Source of the DNA: Brasenia schreberi
Lineage: Eukaryota; Streptophyta; Magnoliopsida; Nymphaeales; Cabombaceae
Assembly: GCA_036023115.1 (NCBI GenBank)
Contig: JAYKKT010000055.1
Span: 8,577,001 to 8,641,000, forward strand
Length of the DNA: 64,000 nt
Direction: 5' to 3'
The stretch's first letter is position 1, and every line of letters starts with the position of its first letter. Positions 47,755 to 59,300 of this stretch are shown piece by piece. Below the pieces are notes generated by a model. That model saw only the letters and a program-made list of their open reading frames with translations. It was not told the origin of the DNA and made no database searches. Made by a program: the position numbers and the translations under genes.

Positions 47755-50700
47755 ATGGAGCAAGAAGAGGGCGGCCGACGTCGTCACGCAAAGGAGGATG
47801 GGCAGGAGGAAGACAAGTCAATGAGGCTGGGGGTTCTTTCGGTGGAGCAGGTGTTCGAGAAGGAGAGGGTTCCACCGTGGCGGGAGCAATTGACGTTCCG
47901 GGCCTTTGTGGTGAGCTTCCTGCTGGGCGTGATGTTCTGCGTGATAGTGATGAAGCTCAACCTCACCACAGGGATTATTCCGTCATTGAACGTGGCCGCC
48001 GGCCTCCTCGGCTTCTTCTTCATCAAGACATGGACAAAGCTGATCGAGAAGTCCGGGTTACTCCGCCAGCCCTTCACCAGGCAGGAGAACACCGTCATCC
48101 AGACATGCGTCGTCGCATGCTCCGGCATCGCCTTCAGCGGTATACTCTCTCTCTCTCTCGTTTCCAAGCTCCTAGTAGCGAGCTGGGTGAGAATTGGTCT
48201 GCAATTTCTTATGGTTTTTGCGGCTAGGTGATTATCTCCACTCGTTCTAGCGCTCTCTCTCTCTCCCTCTTGTAGCGAATTCACTAGAGGCCAACTGGGG
48301 GTGGATCGATCCGTAGTTTCTTCTGGTTCTCACCAGTAGTCGAGTTGCCCCTGGTTTTGCTGACGGCTAGTAGCCTCCAAATCCGGTGGTCGAAGACCGC
48401 CAGCAGGAAGAAGATTCCGTTTTGCTAAATCAGTTGGCTTTCAGATTTCCCGCGCTCCTTTTTCTCGCCGTTGTCGATAACCCGATGACACGGAAACCCT
48501 TCCAGCTTTACCGGAGAGGATTCTGGCCTCCTTTTCCTCGTCGTTATCGATAACCCGCTGACACGGAAACAGTCAATCAGTTGCGAATCTACGTTAAGCC
48601 AGGGCACCTTATCCTCATATCTGAACCCAAACCTGATCCGTCCAGGTATTACTTGACTCACTCGACCAGCCGTTCAAACTGCCAGTTACGGACCAGAACC
48701 AGAAAAGAAAATGCCCGGTTTCATTGTGGTTCTGGTTCTGTTGGTTTGAGGTCTAATTTCGTTGTGGTTGTGGATCTGGTTTCCAAAAAGAAAATATTTG
48801 ATTTCAGTTTCATTTGAAAACTTGTAGAACGATGGTGGAGATTTGAAGCCAGAACTAAGATATTGTTTGGAGCCGTTGGCTCTGGTTCAGTTCTAGTTCG
48901 ATTCTTTAGCGAGCAAAACCAGAACCGAACCAGGATCCCAACCCCAGTTCCGGTTCTGGGCGGCTATAGAGCTGGTTCGTATCTGATTCGATCCGTTGGA
49001 TCAGGTTTCAATCGGTTACTTTACTTCTACCGTCAAAGTTAATTACAACAACAATTGTTACTTTTGTGGTCGTTCTCTACCTCTTTTAATATTTTCAAAA
49101 TTAGTTTTTGAAACCTTTACTTCTAGCTCTCTGTCTCTCTGCCACGCACACACACCAACTGGACATACTCCGATTGTGAAGATCACTGATTCAGTACATA
49201 TTCTGTATCTGAAATGGTTTCGGGAAATTGGATTGACAGGCGGATTTGGGAGCTATTTGTTTGGGATGAGCAGTTCGGTTGCCTCCCAAACGACTGAAAA
49301 CAATGACGCATTCAACATCAAGGAACCTGGCTTAGGATGGATGATCGGCTTCCTCTTTGTTGTCAGTTTCGTCGGCCTCTTCTCCGTCGTTCCCCTCAGG
49401 AAGGTACGCAAGCACCATTACTGCCTTTTCAATTATTCATTCATGACATTTGATGTTTCTCTCCTCCCTGACTCTCTTTCATCCGATTTTGAATTCTATA
49501 GTTCGTTTATTTAGTCATTCTCTTATTTTTCAGATCATGGTAATCGACTATAAGTTGACATACCCGAGTGGCACTGCTACCGCTTTTCTCATCAACGGAT
49601 TCCACACTCCCCTTGGAGCCAAACTTGCTAAGTATTTTTCAGACTACCCTGCTATCTGCCTGCGCATTAACATCTTCAGTTAATCACGCCATGTATCTGA
49701 AATTAGAGATGCGCATTTAATCAAATGATTGTATGGTACTTAAATAACATGACAAATTTGCTGATAGAAAGCCAGCGCTAAGGATTTCGTAAGTAAGCAA
49801 GAAATGTTTCGGAAACTTGAAGAGTAATATCCCAAATTCTTGTTGGAGAAGTACGTTAATTGATATGACACTGTTGAGTGACTGAATTATGAAACCCTTG
49901 TGACATAGGTTCTTTATGCTCTGTTCTAAGTGATTTGGCACTGTTAATGTGTTCAGAAGTGTTTTGTTGCCTCTAATTTATCTTTGTAATTTTTTACAGA
50001 AAACAGGTGAGCGTCCTTGGGAGATTCTTCTCTTTAAGCTTTTTGTGGGGTTTCTTCCAATGGTTCTACACTGCTGGCGATAACTGCGGGTTTTCCAGCT
50101 TCCCAACCTTTGGTCTCAAAGCTTATACGAACAAGTAATCTTCCTTTTAGTCTATTGCATTAGATAAATTTAGTGAGTCCCAGCTTTACAATTGTGTAAA
50201 TTGGTCATGGTCATGGACAAGCTAAGGGATAGACCAATTGTAAGCCAGTTTGTTGAAGTTGTTTAAACATGAAGACTTGTACAGTAGATTCCCTGGAATA
50301 TCCTATTAGAAAGCTTAAGCACTTCTTTAATCATGAATGATTCTGTTAAAAAATTCTTTTTACATTTTCTACCTCCAAAATTTGTTGAAAACAAACTTCT
50401 CATGAACTTGAATTTTCATTTGCACTTCTTTATGGCGGTAACCTTTCCTTACATGTTAAACCGGACCCTTATTTTGGACATCTTGTTCCTGTTCGCTGTT
50501 CCTGCTATATCTATTCTTAGTGCCAGTTGTCACAGCTAAAAGTGTATGATATAGGATGAATATGTGATATGTCGTGACACCTCATCTCTTGTTTAGTCTT
50601 ATCAAGTTTCAAGAGTTTAATTTGATTCGAGTTGACAGATTCGGTTCCATGGAATTGCAGGTTTTACTTCGACTTCTCTCCAACTTATGTTGGTGCAGGT

Positions 50701-51238
50701 ATGATCTGCCCCTACATTGTCAACGTCTCTTTGCTGTTAGGTGCAATCCTTTCATGGGGAATCATGTGGCCTTTGATTGACAACAAGGCTGGAGTCTGGT
50801 ATTCAGATAAACTAAAGAAAACCTCTCTTCATAGCCTTAATGGATACAAAGTACTCCTTCGTTTCCTTATTCTTGTTTCTGTTACTTGTTCACTTACTGC
50901 GATTTGTTAATCATTTTTTTGTTGGTGGCACGTTTGATATTTCTTTCAGATATTCATTTCAATTTCCTTGATCCTTGGCGACGGTCTCTACAATTTTGTT
51001 AGCGTCATGATTCGCACAGCAATTGCATTCTATAAACAGATGAAGAAGAAAGACTCTGCTGTTATCCCTGTGGCCGGAGTGGCCTCACCAGATGGTGGAA
51101 ATTATGATGAGCAGCGTCGCAATGATTTCTTCATGAAAGAGAGTATTCCCCTTAACTATGCTCTAGGTGGCTATCTTGCCATCGTGGCAATTGCTACCCC
51201 TGTTCTGCCCAAAATCTTCCCCCAGTTGCAATGGTTAG

Positions 51239-51330
<92 letters not shown>

Positions 51331-52870
51331 CTTCAAGCGGTCATGTGTTTCACGTGCACATAGTGTCAACATGGCCAGCATGTCCTTTCAGATGCCGGTC
51401 TCTGCACTACCAAGTTCAGTAGCAGGTACATGTAGATCAGTGATTATACCCGGTTCTTCCCTACCATGATTTTGCTAGGTTCATAAATTAGTTGTGAAAT
51501 AATAGTGTATAGAGATTGAATTTCAACCTAGTGAATTTTATCCACGTTTTCCCCTAAAGGGCAAAATAATACTAGGAGATAGTCTGCTTGCTTTCTGTTG
51601 CAAACCTATGATCCATCCTTCAGTTTGCATATTTATGATATAGGTATGCTCCGTTGACCTCATAAATCTTGGGGAACATTTAATCTCAATCAGGATATAG
51701 GAGTTTCGCTCTATTGATTTGAAGGTTCTTTCATTAGTGGCAGAAATTTGATGGGTGAGGCAAAGTACAATTGGGTTAAATTTAGGTGAGATCATCAATC
51801 TAATATTGTTGAGAAATGTGGACTGCTTGTATAGATTTTTCGGATTTCAGGTGAGGCAGCCGCCTCACTTTGCTCATGACTCCACCACTGGTGACAATGT
51901 CATGATGCTTAAACATGCCCGCAAAGGCATAACTCATCATCATATCAAACAGAAGAAAGAAGATAAATCTATACCTAGAAAGCACAGAAGGGTTCGCTAG
52001 AGATGGCCCCAAAAGACTGGTAACTGTGAATGACTGACTGAAAGCAAATTTTACAGGTACTATGTTTTGGTGGCTTATCTCATTGCACCGGCTCTCGCCT
52101 TCTGTAATGCCTATGGATGTGGCCTCACAGACTGGAGCCTTGCCTCCACCTATGGCAAGCTCGCAATCTTCATTATTGGTGCGTGGGCTGGAAAGAACCA
52201 TGGTGGTGTCCTTGCTGGACTGGCTGCATGTGGCGTGATGATGAGCATCGTCTCCACAGCCTCAGACCTGATGCAGGACTTCAAGACTGGGTACCTTACA
52301 CTTGCCTCTCCTAGGTCCATGTTTGTTAGCCAAGTTGTTGGAACTGCTATGGGCTGTGTAATTGCACCAAGTGTGTTCTGGCTCTTCTACAAGGCTTTCA
52401 ATGTCGGATCGCCGGGGAGTGAGTACCAAGCACCCTATGCGGCCCTCTACCGAAATATCGCCATACTTGGAGTTCAAGGCTTTTCGTCATTGCCGGCCCA
52501 TTGCTTCCAGTTGTGTAGTGGCTTCTTTGCAGCTGCTGTCGTGATCAACTTTCTCAAGGACAGGGTCATCCCCAAGAAGTATGCAAAATATGTGCCTATC
52601 CCAATGGCCATGGCAATTCCATTCTACATTGGGGGATACTTCGCGATCGACATGTGCGTAGGAAGCTTGATTCTTTATGTATGGGAGCGCATCAACAAGG
52701 AGAAGGCACAAGCTTTCGGGCCGGCAGTTGCATCGGGGTTGATATGTGGAGATGGGATATGGACTTTGCCTGCATCTGTGCTCTCTTTGGCCAAGGTGAA
52801 ACCTCCCATCTGCATGAAGTTCCTGTCCCAGTCAGTTAATGCTAAAGTCGATACGTTCTTGGGTAGTTAG
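47755..52870 (+). CDS. YSL (yellow stripe-like) metal-nicotianamine transporter, 7 exons
   Basis: The oligopeptide-transporter-family protein moves metal-nicotianamine chelates across membranes. The exons are 47755-48139, 49240-49403, 49534-49631, 50000-50134, 50661-50850, 50950-51233 and 52057-52870. Every intron is GT-AG and the total is 2070 nt, so 689 residues plus stop, the usual YSL length. Family signatures are [98 protein letters not shown] and [20 protein letters not shown] with PPICMKFL. Many hydrophobic segments follow a charged cytosolic N-terminus. Wording in exon 1 places it nearer the YSL1/2/3 or grass YSL12/13-like groups than YSL6, but I assign no orthologue. Introns 1 and 6 carry repeats. 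No disabling change is seen. Confidence is very high for family and exons, moderate for subgroup. Confidence 0.97.
48455..48575. repeat. Two copies of a 72-bp-spaced repeat in YSL intron 1
   Basis: The block CTCCTTTTTCTCG-CGTT-TCGATAACCCG-TGACACGGAAAC occurs at about 48457-48503 and again at 48529-48570, with a few differences. It is local to the intron. Confidence 0.75.
48600..48990. repeat. GGTTCC-rich dispersed repeat, copy 7, in YSL intron 1
   Basis: CCAGAACCAGAAAAG, TGGTTCTGGTTCTGTTGG, AACCAGAACCGAACC and CAGTTCCGGTTCTGG words surround an A-rich centre (48780-48800). Confidence 0.6.
49061..49120 (-). repeat. Short RTE LINE fragment in YSL intron 1
   Basis: CTTTTGTGGTCG-TCTCTACCTCTTTTAATA-TTTTCAAA matches the LINE at 41578-41640 and 31078-31130. 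CAACAACAATTG just before it (49047) recalls the LINE tail. This implies an internally deleted insertion, or the tail of one. Confidence 0.7.
51240..51329. repeat. (CT)n(TA)n microsatellite in YSL intron 6
   Basis: About 12 CT units are followed by about 33 TA units, starting 7 bp downstream of the exon 6 donor at 51234. Confidence 0.97.
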
Positions 52871-53045
52871 ATTCTTCAAGTCCCCAGGTTAGTGCTACAA
52901 AAGTAAACGTGCTCATGTATATAGTGGACGCTGTTCATCCGTGAAAATGCAGCTTGAATATGGGGAATTGGATGAGGGTGGAGCGAACTGTATTGTCATT
53001 TCAAAAGTTCTCTGAAGCCTATTTCTATTTCAGTTCATCAATCAA

Positions 53046-53049
<4 letters not shown>

Positions 53050-53108
<59 letters not shown>
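53050..53108. repeat. (CT)n(TA)n microsatellite downstream of YSL
   Basis: About 14 CT units and 15 TA units lie about 180 bp after the stop codon, possibly within the 3' UTR. Confidence 0.95.
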
Positions 53109-53110
<2 letters not shown>

Positions 53111-53423
53111 TGGTAAATGAGCCAAACAAATGGAGCAGGTTAGGCAGTTCAGAGTTTGTCAACTGAAGAGCTTTGTTCATGTCGAGCCGTTTGATCTTCT
53201 GAATGAAGCTGAGCATGAACTGCAAACGAGTCGAGTTCTGCAAGCTTAATCCACGAGGTGCTCGTTAAAGTAGAAAATCAAACTTTTCACAGAATGTAAG
53301 TAAAAACTTCTTGATTAGGATTTGGCAACATTTTCTCTGTCTTGTAAAATTCAAATGTTTGATTGTTAATTGTCAATTTGATCACATTACGATCACCCAG
53401 TTCGTTGGTTCGCCATGGTTTGC

Positions 53424-53425
<2 letters not shown>

Positions 53426-53483
<58 letters not shown>
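53426..53483. repeat. (CA)n(TA)n microsatellite
   Basis: About 25 CA units are followed by a few TA units. Confidence 0.97.
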
Positions 53484-53484
<1 letters not shown>

Positions 53485-53489
53485 AGTGC

Positions 53490-53987
53490 TTGACTATTGA
53501 GTTACTAAGAGCTGAGCCAAACCCAACATGCATTGTCTTGTATCCATCTCGTAAAGTATAGCTTAACGAGTTGCCAGTTTGTGTTCAGTTCATTAAATTG
53601 CAAACCAGACATGAACGAGCTTGATACAAATCGAACCAAGCCGAACCACAAGAGATTTTGATCATGCATGCATATTCTTAGAAGGTCATCTCGATTCTCA
53701 CTTCCCCGTTTACTCATACAGCATCTGAAATGCTAACCACAAACCAAGCATGGGCCAGCTTCCTCTTATGGAACCAAATTTTGTGCCATTAGGCTGCTAA
53801 TTACATTCTCATGCGGCTGTGAGACAACTTGGGTTTGAGTTATTATATTATCTGGAAACCGACCGGATTCTATTGGCTGGTACAGACTAGAAGAAGCTGG
53901 AGTTTCTAAAAGCTCGATGACCGACAACAATGGAAGATGGTACCGGACTTCTTCGGGGACGTGATATGCTATAGAGTTTTAAGAATA
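53490..53987. other. Intergenic DNA without recognised gene
   Basis: Nothing with coding character is seen. It includes the left copy of the hAT target duplication at its right edge (53988-53995). Confidence 0.4.
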
Positions 53988-54003
53988 ATCAAGGACAGTG
54001 TTG

Positions 54004-54064
54004 TCTGACGCGTATCGTATCGTGTATCGTTGGGCTCCACGATACGGGCGTATCGTATCGTACT
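54004..54064. repeat. Left subterminal CGTATCG array of hAT element
   Basis: About six CGTATCG or CGATACG motifs occur in 60 bp directly inside the terminal repeat, in both orientations. They are equivalent to 735-835 and 2037-2106 in the shorter copies. Confidence 0.9.
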
Positions 54065-54369
54065 TTAATATTAAAATAATACAAAAATTAATTAAAAATT
54101 AATAAAAAATAGTAAAAAAGCGAAAAAAATCAGGAAAAAATCAGGAAAAAATAAAGAAAAATCTGATAATTGCTTTAAATTCATATAATGTAAGTTTAGT
54201 ACAGATTGAGCATTCAACATTGAACAATTGCATCCAAATTTACATATTTTAAATCCAAAAAATAAAATACAGACATAATTTACACTTTACAGTACACTAC
54301 AGTTACATATAATGTTACATTTTACAAATTGTAATCAGGATCATCAACTAAATAATCTTCATCTTCTCC

Positions 54370-56815
54370 TTATTGCAGATCCTCATCATCATCAGCCATG
54401 TCCACACCTTCTTCTTCAAAATCAAATTCTTCATCTCCATAATGTTGTTGCGCTCCTTCCAAATTAATCCAGGCAACGTCTTCTTCTGTTAGGAGGGCAT
54501 TTTCTTCAGTATCTTCCATAACCCAATCTTCTAATATCTCAAAATTATCCAAACTTATTGGATCGAATTGACTTTCTTCTCTATTTACTTTTTTTAATTG
54601 CCTACGACACAAACAAATATAAACAATTAGTAAGTAATATTAACAATTGAAAACTGAAGTTAAATAATATCGAATTGAAAATTTGAAAGTAATACAACAT
54701 TACCTTTCACGAAGGCGCATGTTACAACGAATATAAACCAAATCATTAAGCCTTTTGTGTTCCAACCTGTTGCGCTTTTTTGTATGGATGTGTTCAAAAA
54801 CATTCCAATTTCTTTCACAACCTGTTGTACTACAGGTTTGACTTAAGACTCTAACTGCAAAATCTCTAAGGTTTGGACAATCACTTCCAAACCTGTTCCA
54901 CCAAACATCTGTAAAAAAAAATATAAACATTAGAGACATAATAATCCACAGTAATGTAAGATGCAACTTAAATATGAAAATAAACAATGTACCTAGACGC
55001 ATCGTAGAGCGGTTGCGAATTGTAACAGGCAAACCTATCAAGTGAAGAGAATTATCATATATCTCCATCTCTCGATGTATCGCATCTACTATGCTCTCAT
55101 CAGGGACTAATCTGTCGATGCATTCAATGATTCCTACCCCTCACCGTCCCTTTTGAAGGTTGCTGAGTACCTCAATGATGGGTTTAGATAGTAGGTTGCT
55201 GCATGAATAGGCTGATGCAATTGTTTATTCCATCTACTATCAATTATTTTCCACACGGGCACATAATCTCTTTTTTTTCCATTAAAGTTATTTCTGATCG
55301 CTTCTTTTGCCCTGTCCATGGCTTAATAAAGGTAGCCCATAGATGGTTTCTCCTCGCTGTCAGCCAATCTCAAAACTTTCACTAAAGGACAAGTAATTTC
55401 AATAATTTGATGCATGCATTCTAAAATGAACTTCTAAAAACCGTTTCTGCAATCTCATTTAACTTTCTGTTCCTTCTGTTTTGTGGCAACTCTGCAAATT
55501 ATTGCCACTCATATGAGGAGAACATTCTCTTTAAAGCTTGCTTCTGTCTTACAATACTCTGTACAGATAAAAAGTTTATTGCGAACCGAGTTGCAGCTGT
55601 GTGAAGAAGCTCTACACCTTCTGTGTATCTCCTCATCATACACAAAATAAATGCATGGTTGTAAATGAATTTTGTAATATCTTGGCAACACTCTGTTGCT
55701 GCCTTTATTTCATCCATCTCACCAATGTCCTCGAGGATGAGATCTAAACAATGGGCTGCACATGGTGTCCAGTAGAAAGTCCCATAAATATCAGCTAACT
55801 CCTTTCCAGCTGCTTTGTAGTTAGCTGCATTATCTGTAATCAATTGGACTACATTTTCTAGCCCAACCTCCTGTATAACCTTATCAAATTCCTCTCGTAG
55901 GATCTCTGCAGTGTGCCTCTCCTCTGACATATCTAGAGATCTCAAAAACATAAGTCCTTTAGGACAATATACAAGAAAGTTTAGCAATGTTCTTCCTCGC
56001 CTATCGGTCCATCCATCTGCCATGATAGTGCATTCTGTTTCCTTCCATGATTGTCTCAAAGTCGAACAGTATTGCTACACTTCAATCACGGTCTGATCTA
56101 ATATCTTCCCTCTCAACTTCTGATAAGAGGGCATCCTGTATCCTGGACCAATGTTAGCAATTGCATCTGCCATTGCTTGAAAATGAAAACTGTTTGCTAC
56201 ATTAAATGGAATGCATGCATCATAAAATCATCTGCCCACTACAAGGTCTGCTTGATCGTGCAGTTGTTCTGAAGTCATAGCAGCACGAATTCCTGGCTGA
56301 GCACCAGGTGTAGTGGAAGGAGGAAAGAACGAATGTATGCTAGAAGAAGAAGCTCTTCCTCTACTCCTTCCTGAACTTCCTCTTCTGCCACCTCCAAAGT
56401 CTTCAGCTGCAACCCTCTTTCCTCTGCTAGGTGCTCGCGAACTGCTACTACCAATATCTGTTCTAACATCTGAAGGCAAACTATCAATAAATCCAACTCC
56501 AGTGGCAGTAGCATCATCAGCTTCTTCACACATCTGAAAATCATCCTTTTGTTGCCTCCTTTCCTGTATGCTCTCAATCATCTGCAAGCATTGCCATTTA
56601 ATATCTTCTGGCACACTTCTAACTCTGCCTGTGCATGGAGCAACTTCTTTTCTGGTTCCTGCTAGGTGGTGTTTCAACCTTGAAATTCCACCACTAACTA
56701 CCTTTTTACAAAATAAACATATGATTTTTAACCTTGAACCCTCAACTGGTATACCCTACTGTCATGCCGGATCATCAGACTTTGAATGAGAGTCTCTACC
56801 ACCTCTTCCTGCCAT
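54370..56815 (-). pseudogene. hAT transposase (BED finger, DUF659, hAT-C) with multiple stops
   Basis: The minus-strand gene starts MAGRGGRDSHSKSDD at 56815. A BED-type zinc finger follows (CLFCKK...RLKHHLAGT, then a Cys). A Ser/Arg/Gly-rich linker (56300-56450) precedes the DUF659 core with ECTIMADGWTDRRGRTLLNF and QLITDNAANYKAAGKEL (55999-55800) and CAAHCLDLILEDIG. The C-terminal dimerisation part contains FAVRVLSQTCSTTGCERNWN and NRLEHKRLNDLVYIRCN (54900-54710). The last exon encodes an acidic tail ending DMADDDEDLQ (54370). Introns separate the last parts (for example 54910-54990). At least six in-frame stops occur, for example at 56228, near 56076, 55499 and 55320. Most fit TGG to TGA or CAA/CAG to TAA/TAG changes. 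It is inactive unless read through. Confidence 0.93.
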
Positions 56816-57225
56816 CTCAATGGAGTACTTTAATTCAAACAAAAACCTGAAAATAAAAGCACTTCGTAAATCCCCCAATCTTCAAATAACACTCAAATCG
56901 AGTGTCTCCCACTTCATGAATGCAATAAAAATCGTATACATACACTTAATAACTTCATATTTAGTCATTCAAAAAAAAAAATCGAAATAACACAAAAAAC
57001 AATAAATATAAAGGAAAAAAATAGAAAAAACATTAAAAATATACCTAAATCCGAGTTTGGAGGCTTGGACGGACACCGTAGGGCACGATTTTAGAGTTTT
57101 GAACACCAAGAAGGCGAAAACCGACTCTTAGGGAGCTTGAAGAACCCAAAAGGAGAGAGGAAACCCGCGAAAAACCGCGGGTTTCTCTCGGGTCGGGACC
57201 CTTTATAAGGGTCTCAGGGCGTATC

Positions 57226-57415
57226 GCCCGTATCGTACTACGGGCGATACGCACCGTATCGTGCGATACGGGCCGTATCGCACGATATGGTGCGATACGG
57301 GCCGTATCGCACGATATGGTGCGATACGGGCCGTATCGCACGATATGGTGCGATACTCTCGCACTTGCGATACGGGCCCCCGTATCGTATCGTGGTGGCC
57401 CACGATGCGATACGA
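57226..57415. repeat. Right subterminal CGATACGGGCCGTATCG array of hAT element
   Basis: Near-perfect tandem repetition of an approximately 37-bp unit (GTGCGATACGGGCCGTATCGCACGATATG) occurs about three times between 57258 and 57350. Inside each unit is a palindrome CGATACGGGCCGTATCG. Isolated motifs lie on both sides. In the reverse frame it yields repetitive artefact peptides. Confidence 0.95.
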
Positions 57416-57654
57416 ACAACACTGATCAAGGAGACTTTTTCTTACCTTTTATAATTGAGTTGCCATCGTGTACCTACAAAGGGTTCACTGGGAAACCCAC
57501 GAACTTCCGGTTACATGATCGGGAACAGATGAAGAATATATTATAAAGTGAGAAGATATTTTCTGGATTCATCAAGTTCAATCAATCCGTGGCGCAGAGC
57601 AAGTAGCTTTATCAGGTGGTGTACGAAAGGCATAGTGGCTGTTTACACTTGTTC

Positions 57655-57945
57655 ATACTTGGCTGGTTTCTGTTTCCCCTGAACTTGGAACCATAATCAA
57701 ACCAGCTGATTCCAGGGGGGGTATGGTTATAGTTCTAGAACCATGGTTTCTTTTTGAGTGTGGAACCGCCCGGAACTGGCAAATAACATTACAAAATTTT
57801 TATGTTAAAGAAATATTTTTTTAAATGATCGGGACTGGCAATTTGAAACTGGAACCGAACCGGTTGGTCCCCGGTTCAGGTTTTGGTTTAACGGATACTG
57901 GTTTCAGCCGGTTCCTAGCCTGCTTCAGTTCCATTTGGTAGCGCA
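57655..57945. repeat. GGTTCC-rich dispersed repeat, copy 8
   Basis: It has GAACTTGGAACCATAATCAAACC, TTCTAGAACCATGG, an A/T centre (57780-57830), then GAAACTGGAACCGAACCGG and GGTCCCCGGTTCAGG. It has the same architecture as the other copies and lies 230 bp from the hAT right end. Confidence 0.65.
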
Positions 57946-58240
57946 AAGTTGGTTTAGAACTCACCATGACTTGTGGTACACCTCAAAGGGTTCCTAGTCA
58001 TTAAAGAATTTGTATGTGAAAGCTGGAAACCTTCTTTAAGCACATTAATCCACAAATGTAGTCAATTTCCATTCAGTGTTCAACCCGTATTGCTCCTTTT
58101 ATAAGTCTAACTCTAGGGCTGAGAAATGAGGCAAGCTGCTTGTAAAGGGATGACAATATTGACCGGACCTGTGCAACCCTGACCCAACCTGATCAGGTTT
58201 GGGTTCGGCTATGGGGATAAGACACCACAACCCATACATG

Positions 58241-58404
<164 letters not shown>

Positions 58405-58796
58405 ATATGCCCCTTTTGCCACGTGTCCACCCGTTCATGGGAAAAAGAGAACCAGAACTGTACCTGCCCCATTGCCAGCCCTACTGATTTAGCTTGGCTG
58501 AGCTCCTGTAATAGAGGAATTGAGTTGTTCCTTAGAATCAATTATGGTATAGGACATGGATGCATGGTCATTAATGCATCAATCCTAAACATCATGCCAT
58601 AACTTTTATTATGTTGTTATCAATATACATCTTTACACCAAAGGTTTAGGTTCAAGACATATGCTCACCTAGTTCCTATAAAGATAATATTGAATAACTT
58701 AGATAATAGTTAAAAGCAGAAATTACCATTACCAAAAGCATAATATGACGGTTGGTTCAGAAAGACACTTTATACTTGAGGACTTTGTAGGGGATT

Positions 58797-59300
58797 GTTA
58801 GAGTTAATATTAATTAATAGTTAAGTTAATTAAACTCATGTGCATTAATTGTATTTGGTTCTTGTTAAGCATTCATATATATATATATATATATTTATTT
58901 GTTATATCTTTGATTTATATGAAAGTCCTAAAGTGTAAAAGTCACATCTAAGGGACTTGTGTATGTGAAGACCAAGAAACAAAGTTTAGTCACATATTGA
59001 TAAAAGAGAAAAACCCACATGTTCCTTTATATAGTTAGTAGCTCATGAACCTCAGCTCAAGATCTTTAAGAAGACATGCTAGCCTATGCACACATGCACA
59101 ATGTTGGGTTGGGCCTATTTTGGGTTTTAGAATTGTCTTTGGTATATTTTTTTGTCAAAAAGGTTTTAATCTAACAGTCAAATAGTTCCTATGAAGGAAC
59201 AATTACGAGATTGAAGACGTGTGTTGAATTGGATCTGAGATCCGTGATCTAGCATATTTACTATAAAATGGGATTAGAGCTCTAATATGTACTTAACATT
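58797..59300 (+). repeat. Solo LTR-like remnant related to the 18-24 kb copia LTRs
   Basis: Starting TGTTAGAGTTAAT, it keeps GAAAGTCCTAAAGTGTAAAAGT, ACAAAGTTTAGTC-CATATT, AACCCACATGTTCCTTTATATA and AGCTCATGAACCT-AG, which match the minus strand of 23720-23900 and 18590-18740. No internal coding region follows, so it is probably a solo LTR or a truncated copy. The right end is not defined. Confidence 0.7.

Larger units (their letters stand above)
53996..57424 (-). mobile_element. Complete hAT transposon with 8-bp target duplication
   Basis: The 3429-bp element has termini CAGTGTTGTCTG (left) and CAACACTG (right, reverse CAGTGTTG), flanked by perfect 8-bp repeats ATCAAGGA (53988-53995 and 57425-57432). 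Both ends carry arrays of CGTATCG/CGATACG motifs. One transposase gene fills the middle on the minus strand. This is the parent-type element for the shorter copies at 1-842 and 914-2118. The element is classical in structure, but the transposase is interrupted. Confidence 0.96.

Noticed and set aside
47784..48284. Antisense 166-codon ORF over YSL exon 1
   Set aside because: It mirrors the GC-rich YSL exon; the + strand has the clear family match.
57045..57429. ORFs with repeated RYGPYRTI peptides
   Set aside because: They are translations of the subterminal CGATACGGGCCGTATCG array of the hAT element.
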